From assembly GCA_022841625.1 (NCBI GenBank), contig JALHRD010000003.1:124001-188000 (forward strand): DNA of 64,000 nt, in the 5' to 3' direction. Shown piece after piece: positions 24,438-33,771 of the stretch. Position 1 is the stretch's first letter; every line of letters begins with the position of its first letter. The position numbers and the translations under genes are program-made. Source of the stretch: Xanthobacteraceae bacterium. GTDB lineage: Bacteria; Pseudomonadota; Alphaproteobacteria; Rhizobiales; Xanthobacteraceae. Below the pieces are notes generated by a model, which saw only the letters and a program-made list of their open reading frames with translations, searched no databases and was not told the DNA's origin.

Positions 24438-25001
24438 ATGGCAACCCTACACGATCCGACCGTATTACCGCCGGACATTCCGGCGCCGCAGGATGACGGG
24501 GCGACGCGGCACCTTGCCGGAATGAAGTTGCCGGCGCTGCCGCTTGCGGCTACCGATGGATCGATCGTTGATCTCGCTGCATTGCGCGGGCGCACCGTAG
24601 TCTATGTCTACCCCCGGACCGGCCGTCCCGGCGTCAATTTGCCCGACGGCTGGGATGCGATTCCCGGCGCGCGCGGCTGCACCCCGCAATCATGCTCGTT
24701 CCGCGACCATTTCGCCGAACTTAAGCAGTTGGGAGTGGCGCAGGTGTTCGGATTGTCGACGCAGGACAGCGACTACCAGCGTGAGGCGGTCGAGCGCCTG
24801 CATCTGCCATTTCCAGTTTTGTCCGATGCCAATTTTACGCTGACGCGGGCGCTGAAATTGCCGACCTTCGCGGTTGCCGGCATGACGCTACTCAAGCGCA
24901 TGGTGTTTGTGATCGACGACGGCGTCATGATCAAAGTGTTCTATCCGGTGTTTCCGCCGGACAAGAGCGCCGAGGAGGTCATCACTTGGCTGCGCGCATG
25001 A
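24438..25001 (+). CDS. Peroxiredoxin-like (AhpC/TSA fold) protein, 187 aa
   Basis: Thioredoxin-fold protein: MKLPALPLAATDGSIVDLAA, LRGRTVVYVYPRTGRPGVNL, PGARGCTPQSCSFRDHFAEL, VAQVFGLSTQDSDYQREAVE and LPFPVLSDANFTLTRALKLP. The Cys in G-C-T-P-Q-S-C takes the place of the peroxidatic region (P-x-x-x-T/S-x-x-C) of thiol peroxidases, so it probably reduces peroxides, in the cytosol. It follows smpB after a hairpin relic. GGAGGA ahead of the ATG supports the start. Confidence 0.82.
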   Translation: MATLHDPTVLPPDIPAPQDDGATRHLAGMKLPALPLAATDGSIVDLAALRGRTVVYVYPRTGRPGVNLPDGWDAIPGARGCTPQSCSFRDHFAELKQLGVAQVFGLSTQDSDYQREAVERLHLPFPVLSDANFTLTRALKLPTFAVAGMTLLKRMVFVIDDGVMIKVFYPVFPPDKSAEEVITWLRA

Positions 25002-25028
25002 CCTCATGCCGCGGATCGCGGATTGGCA

Positions 25029-25673
25029 TCAGGCAGCATCGAGATATGCACGAACCGCGCTGAAGACATCGCGGAACATCTGTGGCGTCAATACGCCGGT
25101 GTTGGTGTTGTAGCGCGAGCAGTGATAGCTGCTGAACAGCGTGATCGAGCCGATCTCAGCCTTATGGCCGTGGCCGAACGGCGCCGCCGCGCGCTTTGCA
25201 CCAAGCGTCGTCACAGTGCTGTCATGGGCAATGCGGCCGAGCGCAACGATGGCGCGCAAGTTGGGCATCTCGGCAATCGCGGCATTGAGGAACGGGCGGC
25301 AAGTCGCGATCTCAGCGCCGGTAGGCTTGTTCTCCGGCGGGACGCAACCCACGGCATTCGCAATGCGCGCATCGACCAAGGTTAGTCCATCGTCGGTGCG
25401 GGCCTGGTAGGAACCGCGGGCGAAACCGAACTGGCTCAGCGTTTTATAAAGCAGGTCGCCGGCAAAATCGCCGGTGAATGGCCGGCCGGTGCGATTGGCG
25501 CCCTGCATGCCTGGCGCCAGTCCGACAATGAGCAGCCGCGCGGACGGCGATCCAAACGACGGCACGGGCGCGTTGAACCAGTCCGGATGCTGGTCCCGCA
25601 AGGTATTGCGGAATCCCTGCAAGCGGGGGCAGAGCGGGCAATCGCGACTGGGCGTTGATGACGCGCCGGACAT
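25029..25673 (-). CDS. Uracil-DNA glycosylase, family 5 (UDGb-like), 214 aa
   Basis: Base-excision enzyme removing deaminated bases. Fe-S ligands are seen in RDCPLCPRLQG and in NAVGCVPPENKPTGAEIATC. Motif A is LIVGLAPGMQGANRTGRPFT, followed by GDFAGDLLY; the late motif is SSYHCSRYNTNTGVLTPQMF. G-L-A-P-G-x-x-G-A-N-R-T-G marks family 5 over family 4. The ATG at 25673 has GAGG before it and gives the N-terminus MSGASSTPSRDCPLC; longer readings to 25889 would overlap the NYN gene. It follows that gene on the minus strand after 19 bases. Confidence 0.87.
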   Translation of the reverse strand: MSGASSTPSRDCPLCPRLQGFRNTLRDQHPDWFNAPVPSFGSPSARLLIVGLAPGMQGANRTGRPFTGDFAGDLLYKTLSQFGFARGSYQARTDDGLTLVDARIANAVGCVPPENKPTGAEIATCRPFLNAAIAEMPNLRAIVALGRIAHDSTVTTLGAKRAAAPFGHGHKAEIGSITLFSSYHCSRYNTNTGVLTPQMFRDVFSAVRAYLDAA

Positions 25674-25692
25674 TGAAGCCTCGCGCGTTCGA

Positions 25693-26373
25693 TCAATCCT
25701 CGAAGTCGTCGTCGGCAGCGCCGACTCGCGGCGGCGCGGTGCTGCGCTGCAGGAATTGTGGCGTGTGACGCGGTTCACGTGATTCGCGGGGTTCACGCTG
25801 CGGCCGCTCGGATGGATCGCGCCCAATCTTTGACTGCAGTTCAATGATATCCGTAAAAACATCGGCCTGCCGGCGAAGCTCGTCGGCAATCATCGGTGGC
25901 TGGGTCGAGATCGTTGAAATCACCGTAACCCGCACGCCGCGGCGCTGCACGGCTTCAACCAGGGAGCGAAAATCGCCATCGCCTGAAAACAGCACCATGT
26001 GATCGATATGGTTGGCCAGTTCCATGGCGTTGACCGCCAATTCGATGTCCATGTTGCCTTTGACTTTGCGGCGACCGGTCTGATCGACGAATTCCTTCGT
26101 TGGCTTGGTCACGACGGTGTAGCCGTTGTAGTCGAGCCAGTCGATCAATGGTCGGATCGAGGAATATTCCTGATCCTCAATTACCGCGGTGTAGTAAAAC
26201 GCGCGCAAGAGGTTGCCGCGGGAGTGAAATTCGCGCAGCAGGCGCTTATAATCGATATCGAATCCCAGCGATTTGGCGGTGGCGTATAAATTGGCGCCGT
26301 CGATAAAAAGCGCGATTTTTTCGTTGGTGGTACCCAGGCGTTCCGGATGCGCGGCCATTTTTCTTTCGCTCAT
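25693..26373 (-). CDS. NYN domain (LabA/DUF88-type) protein, 226 aa
   Basis: A PIN-like fold protein, probably an RNase. Acidic residues of the NYN site: KIALFIDGANLYATAKSLGF, then GNMDIELAVNAMELANHIDH and MVLFSGDGDFRSLVEAVQRR. The tail from residue 180 is Arg/Pro/Glu-rich (SERPQREPRESREPRHTPQF) and probably disordered. MSERK at 26373 is chosen as start; MAAHPERLG at 26358 or a longer form to 26460 cannot be excluded. Genes of this type often stand beside rpoZ in Rhizobiales, as here (divergent). Confidence 0.82.
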   Translation of the reverse strand: MSERKMAAHPERLGTTNEKIALFIDGANLYATAKSLGFDIDYKRLLREFHSRGNLLRAFYYTAVIEDQEYSSIRPLIDWLDYNGYTVVTKPTKEFVDQTGRRKVKGNMDIELAVNAMELANHIDHMVLFSGDGDFRSLVEAVQRRGVRVTVISTISTQPPMIADELRRQADVFTDIIELQSKIGRDPSERPQREPRESREPRHTPQFLQRSTAPPRVGAADDDFED

Positions 26374-26403
26374 GCAATCAATTATCGGGGTCGATTTGAC
26401 CGT

Positions 26404-26425
26404 CCTGCCGTTAACTTGCGGCAGG
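26404..26425. other. Short hairpin in the NYN-rpoZ divergent spacer
   Basis: CCTGCCG (26404-26410) pairs with CGGCAGG (26419-26425) around TTAACTTG. It lies 30 bases upstream of the NYN start, so it may sit in that gene's leader. The 327-base spacer 26374-26700 also holds the likely rpoZ promoter and nothing else I can support. Confidence 0.4.
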
Positions 26426-26629
26426 GATAGAAATGCCGAATCGACGTTAACGGGAGCCAATGACCGCTTGCGGCGAAATCATGGCCGCGCACTTTGGTCA
26501 CATACGCCATGCGGTCGAGAAAAATGCCCACATGCCGGTCCCCGCGCCTTGCCTAACAGAGGACGGCCCGGCCCGCCAAGGCAAAAATGCTAACCTTTAG
26601 TTCAAGAGGTCGTGGGGCCAAGATTTGGC

Positions 26630-26658
26630 TTGCACTTAATGGCCTGGGCGGATACCTA
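26630..26658 (+). promoter_or_regulatory. Candidate sigma-70-type promoter of rpoZ
   Basis: TTGCAC at 26630-26635 and TACCTA at 26653-26658 are 17 bases apart, a fair match to housekeeping promoters, 42 bases upstream of the rpoZ start. No experimental evidence. Confidence 0.4.
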
Positions 26659-26700
26659 ACCTCATCATTTATACCTCAATTCCATTGCAGGAGCAGCCAG

Positions 26701-27093
26701 ATGGCGCGCGTTACCGTCGAAGACTGCATCGACAAAGTTGAGAACCGGTTTGACCTTGTGCTGCTCGCCAGTCACCGCGCGCGGATGGTTTCGTCCGGCG
26801 CGCCGATTACGGTTGAGCGCGATAACGACAAGAACCCGGTTGTGGCGCTGCGTGAGATCGCCGACCTGACGGTTTCGCCGGACGATCTTCGCGAGGAGTT
26901 GGTTCATTCCCTCCAGAAATACGTCGAGGTCGACGAGCCGGAGCCTTCCACGGTTCCACTGATCGGCACCCCGTCGAGCACGGTCGACGCGGACGACACC
27001 GAAGTAACGGTGGATCGGATGACCGAGGAAGAGTTGCTGAAGGGTCTCGAAGGGCTTGCTCCCCCGGAGGAACAGCCCGAGGAAGACGAATAA
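26701..27093 (+). CDS. rpoZ: RNA polymerase subunit omega
   Basis: A 130-residue omega subunit that stabilises the beta' subunit and in many bacteria helps bind ppGpp. [20 protein letters not shown] and [20 protein letters not shown] are the family signature, followed by [20 protein letters not shown]. The acidic tail ([20 protein letters not shown]) is common in alphaproteobacteria. GCAGGAG precedes the ATG. The ppGpp synthetase gene follows after 160 bases, a conserved pairing. Confidence 0.96.
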   Translation: MARVTVEDCIDKVENRFDLVLLASHRARMVSSGAPITVERDNDKNPVVALREIADLTVSPDDLREELVHSLQKYVEVDEPEPSTVPLIGTPSSTVDADDTEVTVDRMTEEELLKGLEGLAPPEEQPEEDE

Positions 27094-27252
27094 GCCCTGC
27101 CGCCGGCGGCTGCTGGGCCGTTGGGGCTTGCTCCAGAACCCTATTGGGCCGCCAAACGAGGCCAGCCACGACTTGTGGCGTGCGGGAATCATGATGATAT
27201 CCTAGGGTTGAGGCCGCGATCATGATCGCCGGTACTTTGGGATTGTCTATCA

Positions 27253-29589
27253 ATGGCCCGCTCTTCGAGCCAGCTGCCTCCGCGGCAAGATCCGGTCCGA
27301 CTACGGGCCTCGGGTGAGCGCGCCCATCAGGCCAGTCCGCAAGTCATTGAAAAGACTGCAAGGCCCGAGCGACCGCCGCGGGCGCGGATGATGCGGCAAT
27401 ACGATCTGATTGATCGGGTGCGCCGCTATAACCCCAACACCAATGAGCCACTGCTGAACCGCGCCTATGTCTACGCCATGAAGGCCCATGGTGAGCAAAG
27501 GCGGGCTTCCGGTGACCCGTACTTCTCCCATCCGCTCGAAGTTGCGGCGATCCTTACCGACCTGAAGTTGGACGACGCAACCATCGCGGCAGCCTTGTTG
27601 CACGACACCATCGAGGATACCCACACAACCCGTGCCGAAATTGACCAGCTGTTTGGCGAGGATATCGGTGGATTGGTCGAGGGGCTGACCAAGCTCGCGA
27701 AGCTCGACCTCGTCACCAAGGAGGCCAAGCAGGCAGAGAATCTGCGCAAGCTCCTGCTGGCGATCGCCGATGACGTGCGCGTCTTGCTGGTCAAACTCGC
27801 CGACCGCCTTCACAATATGCGCACGCTCAGCCACATGCCGCCGGAGGCCCGGCGGCGCATCGCCGAGGAGACCATCGACATCTATGCGCCGCTCGCCGGG
27901 CGCATGGGCATGCATGAATTGCGTGAAGAGCTTGAGGACCTGGCGTTTCGCGAACTCAATCCCGACGCTTATGCTGTGGTCAGTGAACGACTGGATGCTT
28001 TGGAGGGACGCAACCTTGGCCTCGTCGGAGAGATCGAGCAGCAATTGACGCGCAAGCTCGCCGACCGTGGGATCGCGGCGGATGTTTCAGGGCGCCGTAA
28101 GCGCGCCTATTCGATCTGGCGCAAGATGGAACGCAAGTCGGTCGGCTTTGAGCAGCTTTCCGACATTGTCGGTTTTCGCGTGATCGTGAAGACGGCGGCG
28201 GAGTGCTACCAGGCGCTTGGGATCGTCCACACCACATGGCCGATGGTGCCGTCCCGCTTCAAGGATTACATCTCGACGCCCAAGCAGAACGACTACCGTT
28301 CGATCCATACCACGGTGATCGGGCCGGGCCAGCAACGCGCCGAGCTGCAAATTCGCACCGCCGACATGCACGACATCGCGGAATATGGCATTGCGGCGCA
28401 CGCGCTATACAAGGATGACGCCGGTTCTCCAACCGAGATGTTGTCGCGGGAGTCGAGCGCCTATGCCTGGCTGCGGCGAACCATCGAACTCCTGGCGGAG
28501 GGTTCCAATCCGGAAGAGTTCCTTGAGCATACCAAGCTCGAACTGTTCCACGATCAGGTGTTTTGTTTCACCCCGAAGGGCAAGCTGATTGCGATGCCGC
28601 GTTCGGCCAATGTCATTGATTTCGCCTATGCGGTGCATACCGACGTTGGCAACACCGCGATCGGCGCCAAGATCAATGGCAAGATCGCGCCCTTGATGTC
28701 GGAGCTCGCAAATGGCGACGAAGTCGAGATACTAACCTCCAAGGTACAAGCCGCTCCGCCGGCGGTTTGGGAATCTTTGGTCAAGACCGGCAAGGCGCGC
28801 GCGGCCATTCGACGTGCAACCCGTGTCGCGGTACGCACGCAATATGCCGGGCTCGGCCGCCGCATTGTCGAGCGGTTGTGCCAGCGCGCGAAAGTCATCT
28901 ATTCGGACGATCAGCTTCAGGGCGCGCTGCCGCGTCTGGCGCGCGCGTCGCTTGACGATGTGTTCTCTGCGGTTGGTCGCGGCGAGATGCGGGCGGCGGA
29001 CGTGGCGCGTGCGATGTATCCCGACTACAAGGAGGAACGCGCGGCTGCCATTAAGCAGCAGCAGAAGCTTGACGGCGGCTGGTTCCGGTTCAAGCGCACA
29101 CGGGGCGTTAAATATCAGGCGCCGGGTGGTGAAACGGGCGCGATTCCGATCCGGGGCATCAACAGCGATTTGCCGGTGCGATTTGCGCCCAACGGCGGCG
29201 CGGTGCCGGGCGATCGGATTGTCGGGATTCTGACGCCGGGCGAGGCGATCACCATCTATCCGATCCAGTCTTCCGCGTTGCGTGACTTCGAGGAAGCGCC
29301 GGAGCGCTGGATTGACCTGCGCTGGGATATGGACGAACGCGCGCCACAGCGTTTCCCCGCCCGCATCCTGATCAAGACCGTCAACGAACCCGGCAGCCTG
29401 GCGCAGGTCGCGCAGGTGATCGCCGATCACGACGGCAATATCGACAACATCCGTATGGAGCGGCAGGCGCCCGATTTCACCTCGGTGACCATCGATTTGG
29501 AGGTCTATGACCTCAAGCACCTGACGTCCATTATTGCGCAGTTGCGCGCCAAACCGGTGGTGGCGGCCGCCGAGCGTGTGAACGCGTGA
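27253..29589 (+). CDS. rsh: Bifunctional (p)ppGpp synthetase/hydrolase Rsh
   Basis: The stringent-response enzyme. Hydrolase HD domain with YFSHPLEVAAILTDLKLDDA and LLHDTIEDTHTTRAEI (about residues 90-130); synthetase domain with IVGFRVIVKTAAECYQALGI, RFKDYISTPKQNDYRSIHTT and RAELQIRTADMHDIAEYGIA (about 300-390); TGS domain with QVFCFTPKGKLIAMPRSANV (about 440-500); C-terminal ACT domain with RILIKTVNEPGSLAQVAQVI. Both HD and synthetase residues are present, so it should be active in both directions. The first 45 residues are an Arg/Pro-rich extension absent from most homologues, which start at MMRQYDLIDRV; an internal start at 27388 is therefore possible. Confidence 0.95.
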   Translation: MARSSSQLPPRQDPVRLRASGERAHQASPQVIEKTARPERPPRARMMRQYDLIDRVRRYNPNTNEPLLNRAYVYAMKAHGEQRRASGDPYFSHPLEVAAILTDLKLDDATIAAALLHDTIEDTHTTRAEIDQLFGEDIGGLVEGLTKLAKLDLVTKEAKQAENLRKLLLAIADDVRVLLVKLADRLHNMRTLSHMPPEARRRIAEETIDIYAPLAGRMGMHELREELEDLAFRELNPDAYAVVSERLDALEGRNLGLVGEIEQQLTRKLADRGIAADVSGRRKRAYSIWRKMERKSVGFEQLSDIVGFRVIVKTAAECYQALGIVHTTWPMVPSRFKDYISTPKQNDYRSIHTTVIGPGQQRAELQIRTADMHDIAEYGIAAHALYKDDAGSPTEMLSRESSAYAWLRRTIELLAEGSNPEEFLEHTKLELFHDQVFCFTPKGKLIAMPRSANVIDFAYAVHTDVGNTAIGAKINGKIAPLMSELANGDEVEILTSKVQAAPPAVWESLVKTGKARAAIRRATRVAVRTQYAGLGRRIVERLCQRAKVIYSDDQLQGALPRLARASLDDVFSAVGRGEMRAADVARAMYPDYKEERAAAIKQQQKLDGGWFRFKRTRGVKYQAPGGETGAIPIRGINSDLPVRFAPNGGAVPGDRIVGILTPGEAITIYPIQSSALRDFEEAPERWIDLRWDMDERAPQRFPARILIKTVNEPGSLAQVAQVIADHDGNIDNIRMERQAPDFTSVTIDLEVYDLKHLTSIIAQLRAKPVVAAAERVNA

Positions 29590-29684
29590 CGCTATTCCGG
29601 GCAATGCAGTTGGTGGGCGTCATGCCGAATGATGGTCGTTCGGCTAGTGACGCCGGCAGGGAATAAAACCCTTGAGGAAATCTC

Positions 29685-29921
29685 ATGTCGGACTGTCTTC
29701 ATTGTGACATTAATGAATTGGTCGCAAAATACGCGGATCGCGCCGATGGCGACGCATCCGAATTGGCTGCGCGGATGGCGGAGAGTCTTGTGGACCTGAT
29801 CCTGATGGCGCCGGATTCCGACCGCGCCACGCTGCTGGCCGACGTGATCGCCGTGCTCGGTCAATTGTACTTGGAGAAAAGCGGCGTGGTTGAGCCGGGT
29901 GACTCGACAGCGAAGCATTAG
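29685..29921 (+). CDS. Conserved small Cys-motif protein, 78 aa
   Basis: MSDCLHCDINELVAKYADRA, then ELAARMAESLVDLILMAPDS, DRATLLADVIAVLGQLYLEK. A C-L-H-C pair at the N-terminus and a helical remainder; conserved in Rhizobiales at this place between rsh and pdxJ, function unknown. GAGGAAATCTC precedes the ATG. Only 15 bases separate it from pdxJ, so co-transcription is likely. Confidence 0.7.
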   Translation: MSDCLHCDINELVAKYADRADGDASELAARMAESLVDLILMAPDSDRATLLADVIAVLGQLYLEKSGVVEPGDSTAKH

Positions 29922-29936
29922 GGCGCGGTCAGGCCA

Positions 29937-30689
29937 ATGTCTTCTCATCTCCGCCTTGGCGTCAATGTCGATCATGTTGCGACCATTCGCAATGCGCGCG
30001 GTGGTCGCCATCCCGATCCCGTGCGGGCGGCAAAGCTTGCGATTGAGGCTGGCGCCGATGGGATTACCGCTCATTTGCGCGAGGACCGCCGGCATATCAT
30101 GGACGATGACATTGCGCGCCTGAAGGCGGAGATCGGCAAGCCGCTCAATTTCGAAATGGCGATCACCGACGAGATGGTCGCAATCGCCGTTAAAACCAAG
30201 CCGCATGCTGTCTGTCTGGTGCCGGAACGGCGCACCGAGCGCACCACCGAAGGTGGGCTTGATGCGGCCGAATCGCGCGACCAACTGGCGCCGGCGGTGG
30301 CCCGGCTTCGTGACGCGGGTATCCGGGTTTCATTGTTTATCGTGGCCGATCCCCATCAGATCGAGGCCGCCGTGGCGGTTGGCGCGCCGGTGATCGAAAT
30401 CCATACCGGCGCGTGGTGTGATGCGCTCGCCGCGGGTGGCGTGGCCGCGCAAGCGGAGTGGAAGCGAATACAGGAGGGTGCGCGGCTCGCGCGGCGACTC
30501 GGCCTTGAAGTTCATGCCGGACACGGACTCGATTACACAAGCGCGGAAATAATCGCGGCGCTGCCGGACATCGTGGAGCTGAACATCGGGCATTTTCTGG
30601 TCGGAGCGGCGGTTTATGACGGGCTCAGACATACCGTGCGGGAGATGCGCGCGGCCATGGACCGCGGCCGGGCGATGGTAACGCAATGA
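29937..30689 (+). CDS. pdxJ: Pyridoxine 5'-phosphate synthase
   Basis: A 250-residue TIM-barrel enzyme closing the pyridine ring from 1-deoxyxylulose 5-phosphate and 3-amino-2-oxopropyl phosphate. [100 protein letters not shown] and [16 protein letters not shown] are the expected motifs, including the active-site His and Glu. Its stop overlaps the acpS start by four bases (ATGA). Confidence 0.97.
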   Translation: MSSHLRLGVNVDHVATIRNARGGRHPDPVRAAKLAIEAGADGITAHLREDRRHIMDDDIARLKAEIGKPLNFEMAITDEMVAIAVKTKPHAVCLVPERRTERTTEGGLDAAESRDQLAPAVARLRDAGIRVSLFIVADPHQIEAAVAVGAPVIEIHTGAWCDALAAGGVAAQAEWKRIQEGARLARRLGLEVHAGHGLDYTSAEIIAALPDIVELNIGHFLVGAAVYDGLRHTVREMRAAMDRGRAMVTQ

Positions 30690-31090
30690 TCCTTGGTGTC
30701 GGTTCCGACCTTGTCGACGTGCGCCGCATCGAGCGCGTTATTGCGCGCCATGGCGACCGCTTCATTTTACGGATTTTCACCGAGGTCGAGCGGGCCAAGG
30801 CGGACCGCCGTGTGAGCCGGGTTGAGACTTATGCCAAGCGCTTTGCCGCCAAGGAGGCCTGCGCCAAGGCGCTCGGCACGGGCTTTCGCAGAGGCGTGTT
30901 CTGGCGGGACCTTGGTGTGGTCAATTTGCCGTCGGGCCAGCCGACCATGAAACTCACAGGTGGCGCACTGGAGCGGTTACGCGCCATCACGCCGCCTGGT
31001 CATGAGGTGCGCATTGACCTTACGATTACCGACGAAGGTCCAATGGCGCAGGCGCTGGTTATCATTTCGGCGCTCCCGACGGCGTCGTGA
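30686..31090 (+). CDS. acpS: Holo-[acyl-carrier-protein] synthase
   Basis: A 134-residue phosphopantetheinyl transferase that activates acyl carrier protein. [20 protein letters not shown] carries the Mg-binding Asp, and [20 protein letters not shown] the catalytic F-x-x-[22 protein letters not shown] and [20 protein letters not shown] follow. Coupled to pdxJ through an ATGA overlap, the usual arrangement. Confidence 0.96.
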   Translation: MILGVGSDLVDVRRIERVIARHGDRFILRIFTEVERAKADRRVSRVETYAKRFAAKEACAKALGTGFRRGVFWRDLGVVNLPSGQPTMKLTGGALERLRAITPPGHEVRIDLTITDEGPMAQALVIISALPTAS

Positions 31091-31279
31091 TGCTGCCGGC
31101 TGGACGGCCTTGCACATTGCGCTTACGCGACCGCGAAAGACCTTTTAACTGGCTGATAATAAAAGGAAAATAGTGCTATCGCGCGCGGAGTCGAATTTCA
31201 CAAGCCTTGATTGCGCCCCGCCCTATCAGGGGCTAGAAGCTTCCGGGGACGCGCGCAACAGCGATAAAATGAGAAAGAA

Positions 31280-32032
31280 ATGAGCGTGACGACAGGCGCA
31301 AAGCGAAAAGAGGGTGGCCTCGCCGAGACCGCGCGCGTAATCTTTCATGCGCTGATCATAGCGCTCATCATTCGCACGCTCCTGTTCCAGCCGTTCAATA
31401 TCCCGTCCGGCTCGATGAAGGAGACCTTGCTGGTTGGCGACTATCTGTTCGTCTCGAAATACACCTACGGCTACAGCCGTTATTCGATCCCGTTCTCGCC
31501 ATCGCTGTTCTCCGGCCGGATCTGGTCCGGCAATCCGGAGCGCGGCGATGTCGTGGTGTTCCGGCTGCCGCGCGACGATGCCACCGACTACATCAAACGC
31601 GTCATTGGATTACCGGGCGACCGCATTCAGATGATCAGCGGCCTGCTGCACATCAATGGCGCGCCGGTCAAGCGCGAGCGCGTTGAGGACTTCATCGAAA
31701 ATGAGGAAGGCCGAACCATACGCGTCAAACGCTGGCGGGAGACGCTGCCGAGCGGTGTCAGCTATACAACGCTCGATCTTATGGACAATGGCTTTCAGGA
31801 CGACACCCCGATCTTTGTAGTGCCGCCGGATCACTACTTCATGATGGGCGATAATCGCGACAACTCCACGGATAGTCGCTTTCTCAATCAAGTCGGCTAT
31901 GTTCCGTTTCAGAACATTGTCGGCAAGGCCCAGCTGATTTTCTTCTCGATTCATGAGGGTGAGCGCGCCTGGGAATTGTGGCGTTGGCCGTGGTCCGTGC
32001 GTTGGGGTCGGCTGTTCTCGTTGGTGCGATGA
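31280..32032 (+). CDS. lepB: Signal peptidase I
   Basis: A 250-residue inner-membrane protease that removes signal peptides. One N-terminal membrane segment (VIFHALIIALIIRTLLF, residues 20-36), the Ser of FNIPSGSMKETLLVGDYLFV (Ser45), the Lys in TDYIKRVIGLPGDRIQMISG, and box E MMGDNRDNSTDSRF. It starts a chain lepB-rnc-era-recO with overlapping starts and stops. The leader contains ATG-AGA-AAG-AAA-TGA whose stop overlaps the lepB ATG (31269-31283), a possible four-codon minigene. The lepB ribosome site is weak (AGAAAGAA). Confidence 0.96.
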   Translation: MSVTTGAKRKEGGLAETARVIFHALIIALIIRTLLFQPFNIPSGSMKETLLVGDYLFVSKYTYGYSRYSIPFSPSLFSGRIWSGNPERGDVVVFRLPRDDATDYIKRVIGLPGDRIQMISGLLHINGAPVKRERVEDFIENEEGRTIRVKRWRETLPSGVSYTTLDLMDNGFQDDTPIFVVPPDHYFMMGDNRDNSTDSRFLNQVGYVPFQNIVGKAQLIFFSIHEGERAWELWRWPWSVRWGRLFSLVR

Positions 32033-32850
32033 GCGGCAAGAAAAAATCAAAGCGCGCCGCGAATTCTTCGCCAGTAGCCAGCTCGACCGCAGAAGACCCA
32101 GTCGATGTCGTAACGGCACCCGAGGCAAAGCCGAAGCGCCGCCGGCGCAAGACGCCGCCGGCGGCCTTTGAAGAGCGCATCGGCTACCAGTTCAAGGACG
32201 GCGCGCTGCTTGAGCAAGCGCTGACCCATATCTCTGCGCTCACTGGTCAGCGCAATCGTTCCGGCAGCTATCAGCGGCTTGAGTTTCTCGGTGACCATGT
32301 GCTCGGCTTGGTCATTTCCGACATGCTGTACCGCGCGTTTCCGAAGGCCGACGAAGGCGAGATGTCGCGCCGGCTGGCCGATCTCGTTCGCAAGGAGGCA
32401 TGCGCCGACGTTGCGCGCGCGATCGAGCTTGGCGCTGCCATCAGGCTCGGCGCATCGGAAAGCAACGCTGGCGGCCGCAACCGAACCGCCATCTTGGCCG
32501 ACGTTTGCGAAGCATTGATTGGTGCGGTGTTCATCGACGGTGGTTACGGTGCGGCCTCCGACATGATCGGGCGGCTCTGGGAGCAGCGCATGCGAACGCC
32601 GGCGCGGCCGTTGCGCGATGCCAAGACCATTCTTCAGGAGTGGGCGCAGGCGCGCGGCCTGCCAACGCCGGCTTACCGTGAGATCGAACGCAAGGGCCCG
32701 GCTCACAGTCCGGAATTCCTGGTGACGGTGGAATTGCCAAGTCGCCCGCCGGCTGAAGGCATGGGGCGCTCCAAGCGCGCCGCCGAGCAAGCTGCCGCAG
32801 CCGTTATGCTGACCCGCGAAGGCGTCAAGGCGGAACGCTTCGATGGTTGA
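32029..32850 (+). CDS. rnc: Ribonuclease III
   Basis: A 273-residue double-strand-specific RNase for rRNA and mRNA processing. A basic extension of about 40 residues (GKKKSKRAANSSPVASST, EAKPKRRRRKTPPAAFEERI) precedes the catalytic part: YQRLEFLGDHVLGLVISDML with the E-x-x-G-D site, and RTAILADVCEALIGAVFIDG with the second acidic pair. A C-terminal dsRNA-binding domain follows (AKTILQEWAQARGLPTPAYR to KRAAEQAAAAVM). The ATG overlaps the lepB stop (ATGA), which decides against the longer reading from 31978. Confidence 0.96.
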   Translation: MSGKKKSKRAANSSPVASSTAEDPVDVVTAPEAKPKRRRRKTPPAAFEERIGYQFKDGALLEQALTHISALTGQRNRSGSYQRLEFLGDHVLGLVISDMLYRAFPKADEGEMSRRLADLVRKEACADVARAIELGAAIRLGASESNAGGRNRTAILADVCEALIGAVFIDGGYGAASDMIGRLWEQRMRTPARPLRDAKTILQEWAQARGLPTPAYREIERKGPAHSPEFLVTVELPSRPPAEGMGRSKRAAEQAAAAVMLTREGVKAERFDG

Positions 32851-33748
32851 GCCGGGTAAACGCTGTGGTTTTGTCGCGCTCATTGGCGCGCCCAATGTCG
32901 GTAAATCGACGCTGCTCAATGCGCTGGTCGGCACCAAGGTCGCAATTGTGTCGCACAAGGTGCAAACCACACGCGCGCTGGTGCGCGGCATCGCGATGGA
33001 AGGCCGGGCACAACTGATTTTTGTAGACACCCCCGGCATCTTTGCGCCGAAGCGCCGGCTCGATCGTGCCATGGTCACCGGCGCCTGGGCGGGTGCGCAC
33101 GACGCCGATATCGTCGGAGTGCTGGTCGACGCCAAACGCGGGATCGATGAGGAGGCTGGCGCCATTGTTGCGCGGCTTGGGGACGTGAAACGCCCTTGTG
33201 TTCTGATCCTCAACAAGATCGATCTGGTGGACAAGCTCTCGCTGCTGCATTTGACGGATGAACTGAGTAAGCGCGCTGCATGGCAGGCGACGTTTATGAT
33301 CTCGGCGCTCAGTGGCGACGGCGTTGCGGATTTGCGGTGCTGGCTGGCGGGGCGGGTGCCGGAAGGGCCTTGGCACTATCCTGAGGATCAGGTCAGCGTC
33401 GCGCCGATGCGTCAGCTTGCGGCTGAAATTACCCGGGAAAAGCTTTATGAGCGGTTGCATCAGGAACTGCCGTATCAGTCGACGGTAGAAACCGAGGTTT
33501 GGAAAGAATTGCGCGGCGGTGCGGTGCGAATCGAGCAGACGATCTATGTTGAGCGCGATAGCCAGCGCAAGATCGTGATTGGCAAGGGCGGCGCGACAAT
33601 CAAGGCGATCGGCGCCGAGGCGCGGCGTGAAATCGCGCTGGCAGTCGAGCATCCCGTGCACTTGTTTCTGTTCGTTAAAGTGCGTGCCGGTTGGGGCGAC
33701 GATCCGGCACGGTACCGCGAAATGGGGCTCGAGTTTCCAAGAGAATAG
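32843..33748 (+). CDS. era: GTPase Era
   Basis: A 301-residue GTPase for 16S rRNA maturation and 30S assembly. G1 [21 protein letters not shown]3 [21 protein letters not shown]4 [20 protein letters not shown], and a C-terminal KH domain with [20 protein letters not shown]. Starts eight bases inside the end of rnc, so translation is coupled. Confidence 0.97.
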   Translation: MVEPGKRCGFVALIGAPNVGKSTLLNALVGTKVAIVSHKVQTTRALVRGIAMEGRAQLIFVDTPGIFAPKRRLDRAMVTGAWAGAHDADIVGVLVDAKRGIDEEAGAIVARLGDVKRPCVLILNKIDLVDKLSLLHLTDELSKRAAWQATFMISALSGDGVADLRCWLAGRVPEGPWHYPEDQVSVAPMRQLAAEITREKLYERLHQELPYQSTVETEVWKELRGGAVRIEQTIYVERDSQRKIVIGKGGATIKAIGAEARREIALAVEHPVHLFLFVKVRAGWGDDPARYREMGLEFPRE

Positions 33749-33771
33749 GCCGCAAGAGAATAGCGACTGCG

